A stretch of DNA of 28,919 nt from an uncultured Bacillota bacterium (lineage in GTDB: Bacteria; Bacillota_I; Bacilli_A; RF39; UBA660), in the NCBI GenBank assembly GCA_947165195.1, contig CAMUZJ010000006.1, forward strand, positions 1 to 28,919. The letters run 5' to 3'. Each line of letters starts with the position of its first letter. Positions within the stretch are counted from its first letter, which is position 1. The notes under the pieces were generated by a model. It was not told where the DNA came from. It saw only the letters and a program-made list of their open reading frames with translations, and searched no databases. The position numbers and the translations under genes are program-made. This document shows, one piece after another, positions 22,207 through 28,919 of the stretch.

Positions 22207-23582
22207 CATTTTGTAGCTTTTTCACAAGCATTTAATTTTTTATATTCTGTTACAAAAATAATTATAATTACAAAGAAACACAAAGTATCAGCAATTGTTC
22301 CTGCATATAATGCTCCATATAATCCGTAAAAATGTGTTAAAATTAAAGCAAGTGGTATAAATAAGAATATTTGTCTGGTAAAGGAACAAAGAGTTGCTTT
22401 CACTACTTTTCCAAGGGACTGAATCACAATACTTGTACACATCTCAAAAGAGTTTAAAAAGCATACCATTAAAAATATTTTTGAAAAGTCTATGGCAAAT
22501 TCCATAAATAAAGCATAATTAGGATCTGTTTTGGTTATAAATGGAGAAATAATATATTGTGGAAAAAATTGAAATAATATATTAAAGAAAATTCCAATCA
22601 TTGCACAAATCATAATTACTTTTTTTAGAGTTTCTTTAACACGAGCATAGTTTTTTGCTCCATAATTATATCCAATAATAGGTTGAGCACCTATCGATAT
22701 TCCTAAAACACAAGCTACATATAATCCATTTAGTTTTGAAATAACTCCATAAACTGAAAGTGGAATATCTCTTCCAAATTTGGAATCTACTGCATACTTA
22801 TTCATTAAATTATTCATGACTATAAACAAAGCTACAACTGTCATTTGAGTAATAAAACTAGATAAACCTAATCCCAGTACTTTAAAGATAGTAGAATTCA
22901 TTTTATAATCTTTCTTCTCTAGTTTTATCATTTTAAATCGAAATAAATAGAAAAAGGCAATAATAAAGGATACAAATTGTCCGATAATAGTAGCCCATGC
23001 TCCTCCGGCTACTCCCAAATGAAAGTAAAAAATAAAGACGGGATCTAATATTAAGTTGATAATTGCACCAATTACTAATAAGATCATCGAGTATTTAGGA
23101 GAACCATCTGCTCGAATAATTGCACTCATACCTGTATAAAATATCATACATGGTACTCCTAGTAAAATAATTCTTCCATACGTTAAAGCAGAATTATAGA
23201 CATTCGATGTAGATCCAAATAAGTGAATTAAGGTTGGTAAAGTAATTTCTCCTACTAAGAAAACCAAAATAGAGACTATTATTAAAAGGATAATAGCAGA
23301 TCCAGTTGATTTTTTAGCTATATCATTTTTTCCTGCTCCAAGGAGTAAAGAAATATTTGCAGCAGCACCATTACCAATCAAAGAAGCAATAGCAGTAGAT
23401 AATATTACAAGTGGGAATATAACATTAGTTGCGGCATTCCCAATTGTTCCAACGCCTTGTCCTATAAAGATTTGGTCAACTATATTATATACAGAGTTAA
23501 TCAACATACTAATAATACAAGGTATGGAAAAAGCAAATAATAATTTGTTAATTTTTTCTTTTCCTAAATCTAAATTTTTCAT
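22206..23582 (-). CDS. MATE family multidrug efflux protein (MepA-like)
   Basis: A 458-residue protein with about 12 hydrophobic helices in the MATE arrangement, a cation-coupled exporter of organic cations. The N-terminal signature is present (LGKEKINKLLFAFSIPCIISMLINSVYNIVDQIFIG, residues 6-41), as are the GNGAAANISLLLGAGK segment (about 69-84) and the repeat-related block in the second half (GISIGAQPIIGYNYGAKNYARVKETL). Sequence features fit the MepA/NorM-like bacterial branch. Substrate is not given by the sequence. The start ATG has AGAGAGGT upstream. Its leader contains a terminator-like hairpin with a duplicated arm (23604-23654), so expression is likely conditional. Confidence 0.9.
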   Translation of the reverse strand: MKNLDLGKEKINKLLFAFSIPCIISMLINSVYNIVDQIFIGQGVGTIGNAATNVIFPLVILSTAIASLIGNGAAANISLLLGAGKNDIAKKSTGSAIILLIIVSILVFLVGEITLPTLIHLFGSTSNVYNSALTYGRIILLGVPCMIFYTGMSAIIRADGSPKYSMILLVIGAIINLILDPVFIFYFHLGVAGGAWATIIGQFVSFIIAFFYLFRFKMIKLEKKDYKMNSTIFKVLGLGLSSFITQMTVVALFIVMNNLMNKYAVDSKFGRDIPLSVYGVISKLNGLYVACVLGISIGAQPIIGYNYGAKNYARVKETLKKVIMICAMIGIFFNILFQFFPQYIISPFITKTDPNYALFMEFAIDFSKIFLMVCFLNSFEMCTSIVIQSLGKVVKATLCSFTRQIFLFIPLALILTHFYGLYGALYAGTIADTLCFFVIIIIFVTEYKKLNACEKATK

Positions 23583-23603
23583 AATTTTACCTCTCTTTCA
23601 TGT

Positions 23604-23654
23604 AAAAACCGTAAATCCTATTTGTCTGGACTTACGGTTATCTGCACGACTTAC
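23604..23654 (-). promoter_or_regulatory. Conditional terminator (attenuator or riboswitch candidate) in MATE leader
   Basis: Minus-strand hairpin: 5' arm 23628-23639 (AACCGTAAGTCC) with 3' arm 23607-23618 (GGATTTACGGTT), 12 pairs with one G-U, 9-base loop, then five T. It ends only about 22 bases before the MATE start codon and just before its ribosome binding site, so a separate promoter after it is unlikely. The heptamer GTAAGTC occurs twice, in the hairpin arm (23629-23635) and again upstream (23648-23654), so the 3' arm could pair with either copy. The G-U pair works only in minus-strand RNA. The mepA motif (guanidine-IV riboswitch) is known from MATE leaders and is a candidate identity, unverified here. 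Confidence 0.6.
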
Positions 23655-23691
23655 TCATTGTATCATATTTTTTCCATTTTAGATACATTTT

Positions 23692-24282
23692 TTACTCAAC
23701 AATTGGTACATCATAAGAAGAGTATACAAAGTGTTGAAAATCTTTTGTATTTATGCCATATAAAGGTTTTTTATATTCAAATATATGTAGTGAGTTTAAT
23801 ATATTTTCATCTAAAGGATAAAATTTATCTGTTGAATAAACATGTTTTGTCATTTGATCCGTAATTAAATCTCCTAAACTATCATATTCGTGAATTCCAA
23901 AATTAGCTTTATCACAATGTTCAAACCAATACCATTTATCATTTGCTTTAAATGCTAAATAAGCATGATTGGGATAAGAATTCATATTCTCTACTAGAAA
24001 AGTAATATAAAATGTCATACAAAAATACCCATGGGATAGAAACCAATCTCTTTCTAGTTCTACTTGATCAAAACACTGTCCATATCCCAATTTCAAAGTA
24101 TTTGTAGGACTAGATAACTTCCAATAAATATCACTTGCCAAATCCAAAGCATCTAAATCTGACGTATCATAGATTTGGTTATTCCCATAAAACCCAAATT
24201 TAATATGATTACACATAAATTCTAATAATTCTAATGGAGTCTTTATTTGATTGTATATTTCTAGTAGACTTTTATTTTCCAT
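23692..24282 (-). CDS. Transglutaminase-like cysteine protein
   Basis: A 196-residue protein (from the ATG at 24282) with a likely papain-type triad of the transglutaminase-like fold: Cys in LGYGQCFDQVELERDWF, His in SYPNHAYLAF, and an acidic residue in WYWFEHCD. Counted from the upstream possible TTG start these are residues 82, 118 and 133. No signal peptide, so probably cytoplasmic. Such standalone proteins are common in Firmicutes and have no known substrate. Start choice: GAGGAG lies about 14 bases before this ATG, which is long; a TTG at 24318 is in frame but has no ribosome binding site. The gene precedes the MATE gene, separated by the conditional terminator region. Confidence 0.68.
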   Translation of the reverse strand: MENKSLLEIYNQIKTPLELLEFMCNHIKFGFYGNNQIYDTSDLDALDLASDIYWKLSSPTNTLKLGYGQCFDQVELERDWFLSHGYFCMTFYITFLVENMNSYPNHAYLAFKANDKWYWFEHCDKANFGIHEYDSLGDLITDQMTKHVYSTDKFYPLDENILNSLHIFEYKKPLYGINTKDFQHFVYSSYDVPIVE

Positions 24283-24319
24283 AAATTTTTCAAGCACTCC
24301 TCTTTTTTTATTTTTCAAA

Positions 24320-24342
24320 GAAAAAAGACAATGAACTGTCCT
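24320..24342 (-). terminator. Weak terminator after the thioredoxin-like gene
   Basis: Minus-strand 6-bp stem AGGACA (24337-24342) with TGTCTT (24325-24330), one G-U pair, followed by six T. The stem begins in the stop codon. It is short and may be leaky. Confidence 0.4.
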
Positions 24343-25051
24343 AACAAGATTTTTTAGTACATACCATTTCTTCTTCTGATAAACAATCTAATACGCATTT
24401 TATTTTTTCATATGTTTCTTTTTGCATTTCTTTTGTTAATTCCATATAGCCATCTGTTTGACTATCACTAATACCAGTTGTTAAATCATGAACTTTCCCA
24501 TCAATTATCGATACAATATTTGGAGCATAAATTCTTTTTTCTCCTGTTTCTATTTTCTCGTTTTCTTCAGTTGTTAATTGATAATCTGATAATACACTAT
24601 CTAGTTTTTTTAATAATTCATAATATGCGTCTGTTCCTTTTTTTTCTGTTTTTACTTTTTGATTTTCATCTAATGTTAAAACATCGCGAATATCTTTTAC
24701 ATCTACATAATAGATTTTATCTATTTTTAAATCATCCATTACTTCAAATAAGGTTGGTAAGACACTTCTACACCATGGACAACTAGAAAATCCAAAATAG
24801 ACTGCAAAACTTTCTTTATTATTTATCATTTCTACTACTTCTTCTGCACTACTATAAATAATTGGATTATCTTCTTGTATTGTCAAATTTCTGATATCTT
24901 TTCCACTACTAGATTTGGTATTATTTAAGCTTTCATACTCTTCTTTAAATTTGACAGCATCCGTTTTTTCTGTTTCTTTTGGAAGAAAAAGGAAAATTCC
25001 TAAAATTAAAATTATGATACCTATAATGATTATTATTGATTTATTTTTCAC
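24341..25051 (-). CDS. Membrane-tethered thioredoxin-like protein with CPWC site
   Basis: A 236-residue protein with an N-terminal membrane helix (5-23) and an extracytoplasmic thioredoxin-like domain. The active site Cys91-Pro-Trp-Cys94 sits in YFGFSSCPWCRSVLP, and Ala176-Pro177 (YAPNIVSI) is the probable cis-proline. A helical insertion (about 122-170) separates the two halves, as in bacteriocin-accessory-type (PedC/BrcD-like) thioredoxins. Unusually, the C-terminal tail holds four more cysteines (219, 223, 231, 236). It probably handles disulfides outside the membrane. The start is GTG (25051) with GAGGTG 6 bases upstream, 16 bases after the mnmA stop, so it is likely co-transcribed with mnmA. 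Confidence 0.8.
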   Translation of the reverse strand: MKNKSIIIIIGIIILILGIFLFLPKETEKTDAVKFKEEYESLNNTKSSSGKDIRNLTIQEDNPIIYSSAEEVVEMINNKESFAVYFGFSSCPWCRSVLPTLFEVMDDLKIDKIYYVDVKDIRDVLTLDENQKVKTEKKGTDAYYELLKKLDSVLSDYQLTTEENEKIETGEKRIYAPNIVSIIDGKVHDLTTGISDSQTDGYMELTKEMQKETYEKIKCVLDCLSEEEMVCTKKSC

Positions 25052-25067
25052 AAACTACACCTCATTA

Positions 25068-26174
25068 TTAAATATACCACAATTTTTGATTATTTTTATA
25101 AATTTCTTTAATAATACTTCCTCCTAGACACTCTTCTCCTTGATAAAAAACGCATGCTTGTCCTGGTGTTACAGACTTTACTCCTTGTGGATACTTTACT
25201 AATATTTCCTTATCATTAAGCCATTCTAAAGATACTTCTACATCTTCTTGACGATATCGAAACTTAGCGGTACAGTGCTCATATTTTACATCACTTAACC
25301 AATTGACACTGTCAACTATACAGGCATCACTTATCAAATAATCGTTGTCTTCTCCTAAACAGATGTATAAAATGTTTTTTTCCAAATCTTTTCCAACAAC
25401 GAACATTCTATCTTCTGTCCCACCGATATTTAGCCCTTTTCTTTGTCCAATTGTATAATTCATTAAGCCGATATGCCTTCCAATTACTTCTTTTGTATCA
25501 ATATTAACCACATCTCCTGGAAGATTTGGTAAATAATTCTTTAAGAAATTGGTAAAGTTTCTTTCTCCTATAAAACAAATTCCAGTAGAATCTTTTTTCT
25601 TTGCCGTACTAAGACCATTTTCTTCGGCTATTTTACGCACCATCGGCTTTTCTAAATCTGCTAATGGAAATAATACATTTTGGAATTGTTCTTTACTTAC
25701 TTGTGATAAAAAATAAGTCTGATCTTTATTTCTATCTTTGCTTCGTAATAACTTCCCATCTTCTAATTTAGCATAATGACCTGTTGCGATATAGTCTGCT
25801 CCTAATTTACTTGCTTCTTTAGCAAACATATCAAATTTTATATATTTATTACACATAATATCTGGATTGGGAGTTCTTCCTTTTTTTAATTCATCTAAAA
25901 AATAAGTAAATACATAATCCCAATATTCTTTTACAAAATCTTTTCTATGTAAAGGTATTCCTAATTTATCGCATACTTTTTTAGCATCGTTATAATCTTC
26001 TTCTTGAGGACATATTCCAGAAGCTGTAGTTGGTCCATTAAACTCACCATCAGCTAAGGAATCCCAATTACGCATAAAAAGACCTATCACTTCATAACCT
26101 TGTTGTTGTAAGAGTAATGCAGAAACACTACTATCTACTCCTCCACTCATTCCAACTACTACTTTCTTCTTCAT
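25068..26174 (-). CDS. mnmA: tRNA-specific 2-thiouridylase MnmA
   Basis: A 368-residue enzyme that thiolates U34 of Lys, Glu and Gln tRNAs, using ATP and sulfur from a cysteine desulfurase. Motifs: the PP-loop VGMSGGVDSSVSA (7-19), the first catalytic cysteine Cys108 in NPDIMCNKYIKF, TGHYAK (131-136), and the second cysteine Cys200 in DSTGICFIGER. The NWDS...ICPQEEDYNDA region (36-64) is longer than in Bacillus or E. coli and resembles the Mollicutes/Erysipelotrichia form as I recall it. I chose ATG at 26174 (GGGAGG 7 bases upstream) over an open frame 29 codons longer, because the promoter at 26202-26230 lies inside that extension. Confidence 0.94.
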   Translation of the reverse strand: MKKKVVVGMSGGVDSSVSALLLQQQGYEVIGLFMRNWDSLADGEFNGPTTASGICPQEEDYNDAKKVCDKLGIPLHRKDFVKEYWDYVFTYFLDELKKGRTPNPDIMCNKYIKFDMFAKEASKLGADYIATGHYAKLEDGKLLRSKDRNKDQTYFLSQVSKEQFQNVLFPLADLEKPMVRKIAEENGLSTAKKKDSTGICFIGERNFTNFLKNYLPNLPGDVVNIDTKEVIGRHIGLMNYTIGQRKGLNIGGTEDRMFVVGKDLEKNILYICLGEDNDYLISDACIVDSVNWLSDVKYEHCTAKFRYRQEDVEVSLEWLNDKEILVKYPQGVKSVTPGQACVFYQGEECLGGSIIKEIYKNNQKLWYI

Positions 26175-26201
26175 ACTACATCCTCCCATAATTTCTTTTT
26201 C

Positions 26202-26230
26202 ATTATATATCGAATATATTTTCTTGTAAA
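26202..26230 (-). promoter_or_regulatory. mnmA: Promoter of mnmA
   Basis: Minus-strand TTTACA (26225-26230), 17-base spacer, TATAAT (26202-26207): 5 of 6 and 6 of 6 matches. It is 27 bases upstream of the chosen ATG and confirms the shorter MnmA. Confidence 0.75.
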
Positions 26231-26241
26231 GTTTATCCAAT

Positions 26242-27546
26242 CTACTTTGTATTTTTGACACTGTTTTCTATTTCTAATGACTTTCTAATCATTTTTGTTA
26301 GTAATTTATTATGTAAATGATCATGAGAATCATTTTTTATCTCATTATATTTAACAAACTCTTCTTTTAAAGATTGATAATTTTTTTCATAATAATCAAG
26401 CAATCTATAATCTGCATTAGCTTTTTCTTCTAAAGAAGAAAAATCATTTTTTCGATTTTTTTCTATTTGCTTAGATTTTTTTCTTTCTAATTTTAATGTA
26501 TTATCTACAACAGTCGAAAAAATTTTTAAGTTTTTTATCCTATTTTTTAGTTTTTGTTTATCTTCTTTATGATAATTGACATTACTTTCATAAGATTTAA
26601 ATAATAAATAAGCACTTCCACCTACCCCAATCGATGATAAAAGCATCTTTATATGATAACTAAAGGCTGCATCTTTAGAAAAATCAAGCAAATCTCCTAC
26701 ATTCTTAGCAAACGAAAGGAAAGAAAGAGTAAGAGTTGTAAAGCCAGTTAAAAAATAGGTCGTACTTTTTAAATTAAAATTCAATAATTGTTTTTCTTTT
26801 TTTACCTCTTTTAAATTAGCTTTAATAAATTGTTGATAATCCTCTAACAAACAAACTGCGTTTGATTTGGAAAGAATTTTTTTACTTTTTGGAAGAACTA
26901 CATTTCCTATTTGATCTTGCAATTCATTTTTTACCATACCCGTTAATAGCATATTTTGAAAATCATTATGCAATCTAGAACATATTATTTTATTTTCTTG
27001 AAATTCATCTATTAATGCATCATGATTGTTCATATAATAGCGAAGTAAACCTAAGTTAGGCTCTTCTAAATAATGAATATCACAATCATATTTTTCTCGT
27101 TTTACAGATTTAGTTTTTTCCAATTTTAGACATTCGTCGACAGTCAAATCTAATAACTGTATGGCTTTTAAAATTTTATTATTGCTTTTAACATCATCAT
27201 ATGACATATAAAGATTATGGATTCCAATAGTACTAATAGAAGCTGCTGAAAGCCCTATTAAAGAATTACCAAAATCCATTGGAAATTCTAATGGAAATAA
27301 GTCTTTTAAAATTGTTGCATACATAATACCACCAATAAAAACTGTACCACCTGCATTCCAAATAAGACTTTTTGTTAATTTATTTTTTTTATCATCGAAA
27401 GTTTTTTTTACTCCATTCAAATACTCTTTGTAATTTTCTAATAATAAAATTTTTTCAGTATTATGAAAGTTGGTCTGCAAATGTTTCATCTGATTTTTAT
27501 CAATTATGATAACATTTTCTCCTTTATTAATATAGCTAACTATCAC
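26242..27546 (-). CDS. Unknown membrane protein with internal duplication
   Basis: A 434-residue protein I do not recognise. Two related halves, about residues 31-209 and 229-425, share the same order. Each has a start helix (LLLENYKEYLNGVKK versus CLLEDYQQFIKANLK), two hydrophobic helices (about 61-80 and 94-114; 262-280 and 299-316), a conserved LKLE(K/R)xKS segment (140-146 versus 351-357), LL-x-YY (167-171 versus 382-386), and an end block MLLTGMVKNEL versus KLLTKMIRKSLE (offset 215). So the protein arose by duplication of a unit of two membrane helices plus a soluble helical tail. The start is GTG with AGGGGGG 7 bases upstream. It lies between atpC and mnmA, transcribed in the same direction. 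Confidence 0.75.
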   Translation of the reverse strand: MIVSYINKGENVIIIDKNQMKHLQTNFHNTEKILLLENYKEYLNGVKKTFDDKKNKLTKSLIWNAGGTVFIGGIMYATILKDLFPLEFPMDFGNSLIGLSAASISTIGIHNLYMSYDDVKSNNKILKAIQLLDLTVDECLKLEKTKSVKREKYDCDIHYLEEPNLGLLRYYMNNHDALIDEFQENKIICSRLHNDFQNMLLTGMVKNELQDQIGNVVLPKSKKILSKSNAVCLLEDYQQFIKANLKEVKKEKQLLNFNLKSTTYFLTGFTTLTLSFLSFAKNVGDLLDFSKDAAFSYHIKMLLSSIGVGGSAYLLFKSYESNVNYHKEDKQKLKNRIKNLKIFSTVVDNTLKLERKKSKQIEKNRKNDFSSLEEKANADYRLLDYYEKNYQSLKEEFVKYNEIKNDSHDHLHNKLLTKMIRKSLEIENSVKNTK

Positions 27547-27614
27547 ACCATTTCCCCCCTAAAACATGCATATTATATCATAAATTACGAAAAAAATCAC
27601 TATTTTTTAAACAG

Positions 27615-27647
27615 AAAAAAACCTCATCATCAAAAGAGATAATGAGG
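27615..27647 (-). terminator. Terminator of the ATP synthase operon
   Basis: Minus-strand 10-bp stem CCTCATTATC (27638-27647) with GATGATGAGG (27622-27631), one U-G pair, 6-base loop, then seven T (27615-27621). It lies 7 bases after the atpC stop codon. Confidence 0.9.
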
Positions 27648-27653
27648 CAATTT

Positions 27654-28067
27654 TTATTGTCTAAAATTTCTTGCAGTCTTAATTCTATTAGCTGATCTTT
27701 CTATAGAAGCTGTTAGTTGAGCTTTCATTTGTAAATCTTGTTTTTCATCTAATAATTCTTCTTCAGCTTGTTTTTTGTCTTGCATAGCTTTTTCAACATC
27801 GATTTCATCAGCCCATTCTGCTTCATCTACAATAGCAGTAACTTTATCTAGAGAAACTTCTATAAATCCTTCGCTAATATATGCATATTTCTTTTCTTTC
27901 TCTTTTTCCATTGTTAATACGCATGGTTTATTAGCAATTAACATAGGAACATGGTTTGCCATTACTCCCATTTCTCCATTTTCTGTATTGAAAATAATCA
28001 TTTCTACTTCATCAGAATAGAATACTCGACTAGGGGTAACAACTTGAAATTTAAATTGTTTCGCCAT
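27654..28067 (-). CDS. atpC: F1Fo ATP synthase epsilon subunit
   Basis: A 137-residue subunit of the F1 central stalk that couples and inhibits ATP hydrolysis. The N-terminal beta-sandwich (FQVVTPSRVFYSDEVEMIIFNTENGEMGVMANHVPML, 7-43) is canonical, and the C-terminal helical hairpin (about 88-137: DVEKAMQDKKQAEEELL and AQLTASIERSANRIKTARNF) is intact, so the inhibitory domain is present. It is the last gene of the operon, 13 bases after atpD, with AAGGTGAT before the ATG, and ends at a strong terminator. Confidence 0.95.
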   Translation of the reverse strand: MAKQFKFQVVTPSRVFYSDEVEMIIFNTENGEMGVMANHVPMLIANKPCVLTMEKEKEKKYAYISEGFIEVSLDKVTAIVDEAEWADEIDVEKAMQDKKQAEEELLDEKQDLQMKAQLTASIERSANRIKTARNFRQ

Positions 28068-28080
28068 AAAATCACCTTTT

Positions 28081-28919
28081 TTATGATTCCATCATTTTTT
28101 CTGCTTTTTTCTTAGCATCTTCTATTGTTCCTACCATATAGAATGCATCTTCTGGTAAGTCATCTAATTCTCCAGAGATAATCTCTTGGAATCCTTTGAT
28201 AGTATCTTTTACTGATACATATCTACCTTCTAATCCAGTAAATTGTTCTGCAACAAAGAATGGTTGAGATAAGAATTTTTGAATTTTTCTTGCTCTATAT
28301 ACAAGTTGTCTATCTTCATCAGATAATTCATCCATACCTAAAATGGCAATAATATCTTGTAATTCTTTATATTTTTGTAAAATTTCTTGTACTTTACGTG
28401 CAGTTTCATAATGTTCTTTTCCTACAATACTAGGTTCAAGAATTCTAGATGATGACTCCAATGGGTCAACTGCTGGGTAAATTCCTAATTCTGATATTGA
28501 TCTTGATAAGGCAATAATGGTATCAAGATGGGCAAATGTTGTAGCAGGTGCTGGGTCTGTATAATCATCTGCTGGAACATATACTGCTTGTACAGATGTA
28601 ATAGATCCATTTTTAGTAGAAGAAATTCTCTCTTGTAGGGCACCTACATCAGTTGCCAATGTTGGTTGGTATCCAACGGCAGATGGAATTCTACCTAATA
28701 GGGCAGATACTTCAGATCCTGCTTGTACAAAACGGAAGATATTATCAACGAATAATAATACGTCTTGATTTTTTACATCTCTAAAATATTCAGCCATGGT
28801 AAGTCCTGTTAAGGCAACTCTCATTCTTGCTCCAGGTGGTTCATTCATTTGTCCAAATACTAGTGCTGTTTTATCAATAACTCCAGACTCTCTCATTTCA
28901 CCAATTAAGTCATTACCTT
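28081..28919 (-). CDS. atpD: F1Fo ATP synthase beta subunit, C-terminal part
   Basis: The C-terminal 278 residues of the catalytic beta subunit; the start lies beyond the right edge, and the Walker A motif is not in the window. The visible part begins GNDLIGEMRESG, right after the catalytic glutamate region. It includes FGQMNEPPGARMRVALTGLTMAEYFRD, LLFVDNIFRF (Walker B), SALLGRIPSAVGYQPTLATDVGALQERI, PADDYTDPAPATTF, and the C-terminal block DELSDEDRQLVYRARKIQKFLSQPFFVAEQFTG. This is a normal bacterial beta subunit. It precedes atpC as in standard operons. Confidence 0.97.
   Translation of the reverse strand, partial: GNDLIGEMRESGVIDKTALVFGQMNEPPGARMRVALTGLTMAEYFRDVKNQDVLLFVDNIFRFVQAGSEVSALLGRIPSAVGYQPTLATDVGALQERISSTKNGSITSVQAVYVPADDYTDPAPATTFAHLDTIIALSRSISELGIYPAVDPLESSSRILEPSIVGKEHYETARKVQEILQKYKELQDIIAILGMDELSDEDRQLVYRARKIQKFLSQPFFVAEQFTGLEGRYVSVKDTIKGFQEIISGELDDLPEDAFYMVGTIEDAKKKAEKMMES

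Noticed and set aside
17388..23582. Use of the Mycoplasma genetic code (TGA as Trp)
   Set aside because: TGA ends several genes (yugP, MATE) and conserved tryptophans are TGG.
26175..26261. 29-codon N-terminal extension of MnmA
   Set aside because: It contains the promoter and ribosome binding site of mnmA and has no family counterpart.

Overview
The window is AT-rich DNA from a low-GC Gram-positive bacterium (Bacillota). Ribosome binding sites are strong and Shine-Dalgarno-like, several promoters carry an extended -10 (TGn-TATAAT), intergenic gaps are short, and almost every gene lies on the minus strand. TGA is used as a stop (for example at 17388 and 22206) and tryptophan is TGG, so the genetic code is the standard bacterial one, not the Mycoplasma code. 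A GerA-type germination protein points to a spore-forming lineage. The MnmA sequence carries an insertion that I recall from Mollicutes/Erysipelotrichia relatives. A gut-type Bacilli/Erysipelotrichia-Mollicutes-side lineage is my best guess; the species cannot be named.

Layout. 1-2193: accessory genes, namely the N-terminus of a YoaP-like acetyltransferase, a 70-aa unknown, a membrane-anchored alpha/beta hydrolase, a 63-aa glycine-zipper membrane protein and a GNAT acetyltransferase. The GNAT gene is preceded by a compact, apparently structured leader (2215-2304). 2305-4140: an HD phosphohydrolase downstream of an RlmCD-type rRNA methyltransferase. 4212-5968 (the only plus-strand genes): a GerA-family germinant receptor subunit and a severely shortened GerC-like partner, divergent from the methyltransferase. 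5965-8343: an unknown exported protein, then an operon of ComEC-like metallo-beta-lactamase, DUF3006 protein and pentapeptide-repeat protein. 8514-12074: peptidase E-like protein, a DUF2779 nuclease fusion and a polytopic GT-C-like membrane protein.

12148-18074 is one tightly packed operon: YugP-type zinc protease, zinc-ribbon membrane protein, two halves of a heterodimeric ABC exporter, and a lipid kinase. 18232-22133: a TasA/camelysin-like exported protein, the manganese exporter MntP, FolD, and a Y-family polymerase with its YolD partner. 22206-27546: a MATE exporter whose leader holds a likely conditional terminator, a transglutaminase-like protein, a membrane-tethered thioredoxin-like protein, MnmA, and an unknown membrane protein built from an internal duplication. 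27654-28919: atpC and the 3' part of atpD, the end of the F1Fo ATP synthase operon.

The most interesting items are regulatory. They are the GNAT leader, which has two stacked hairpins with complementary loops and a competing pairing; the MATE leader, whose terminator arm is duplicated; and the folD leader, where a 10-bp inverted repeat separates a strong Shine-Dalgarno sequence from the start codon. Among proteins, the stripped-down germination locus and the duplicated membrane protein stand out. I saw no CRISPR array, tRNA, rRNA, insertion sequence or prophage. No gene-free stretch exceeds 300 bases.
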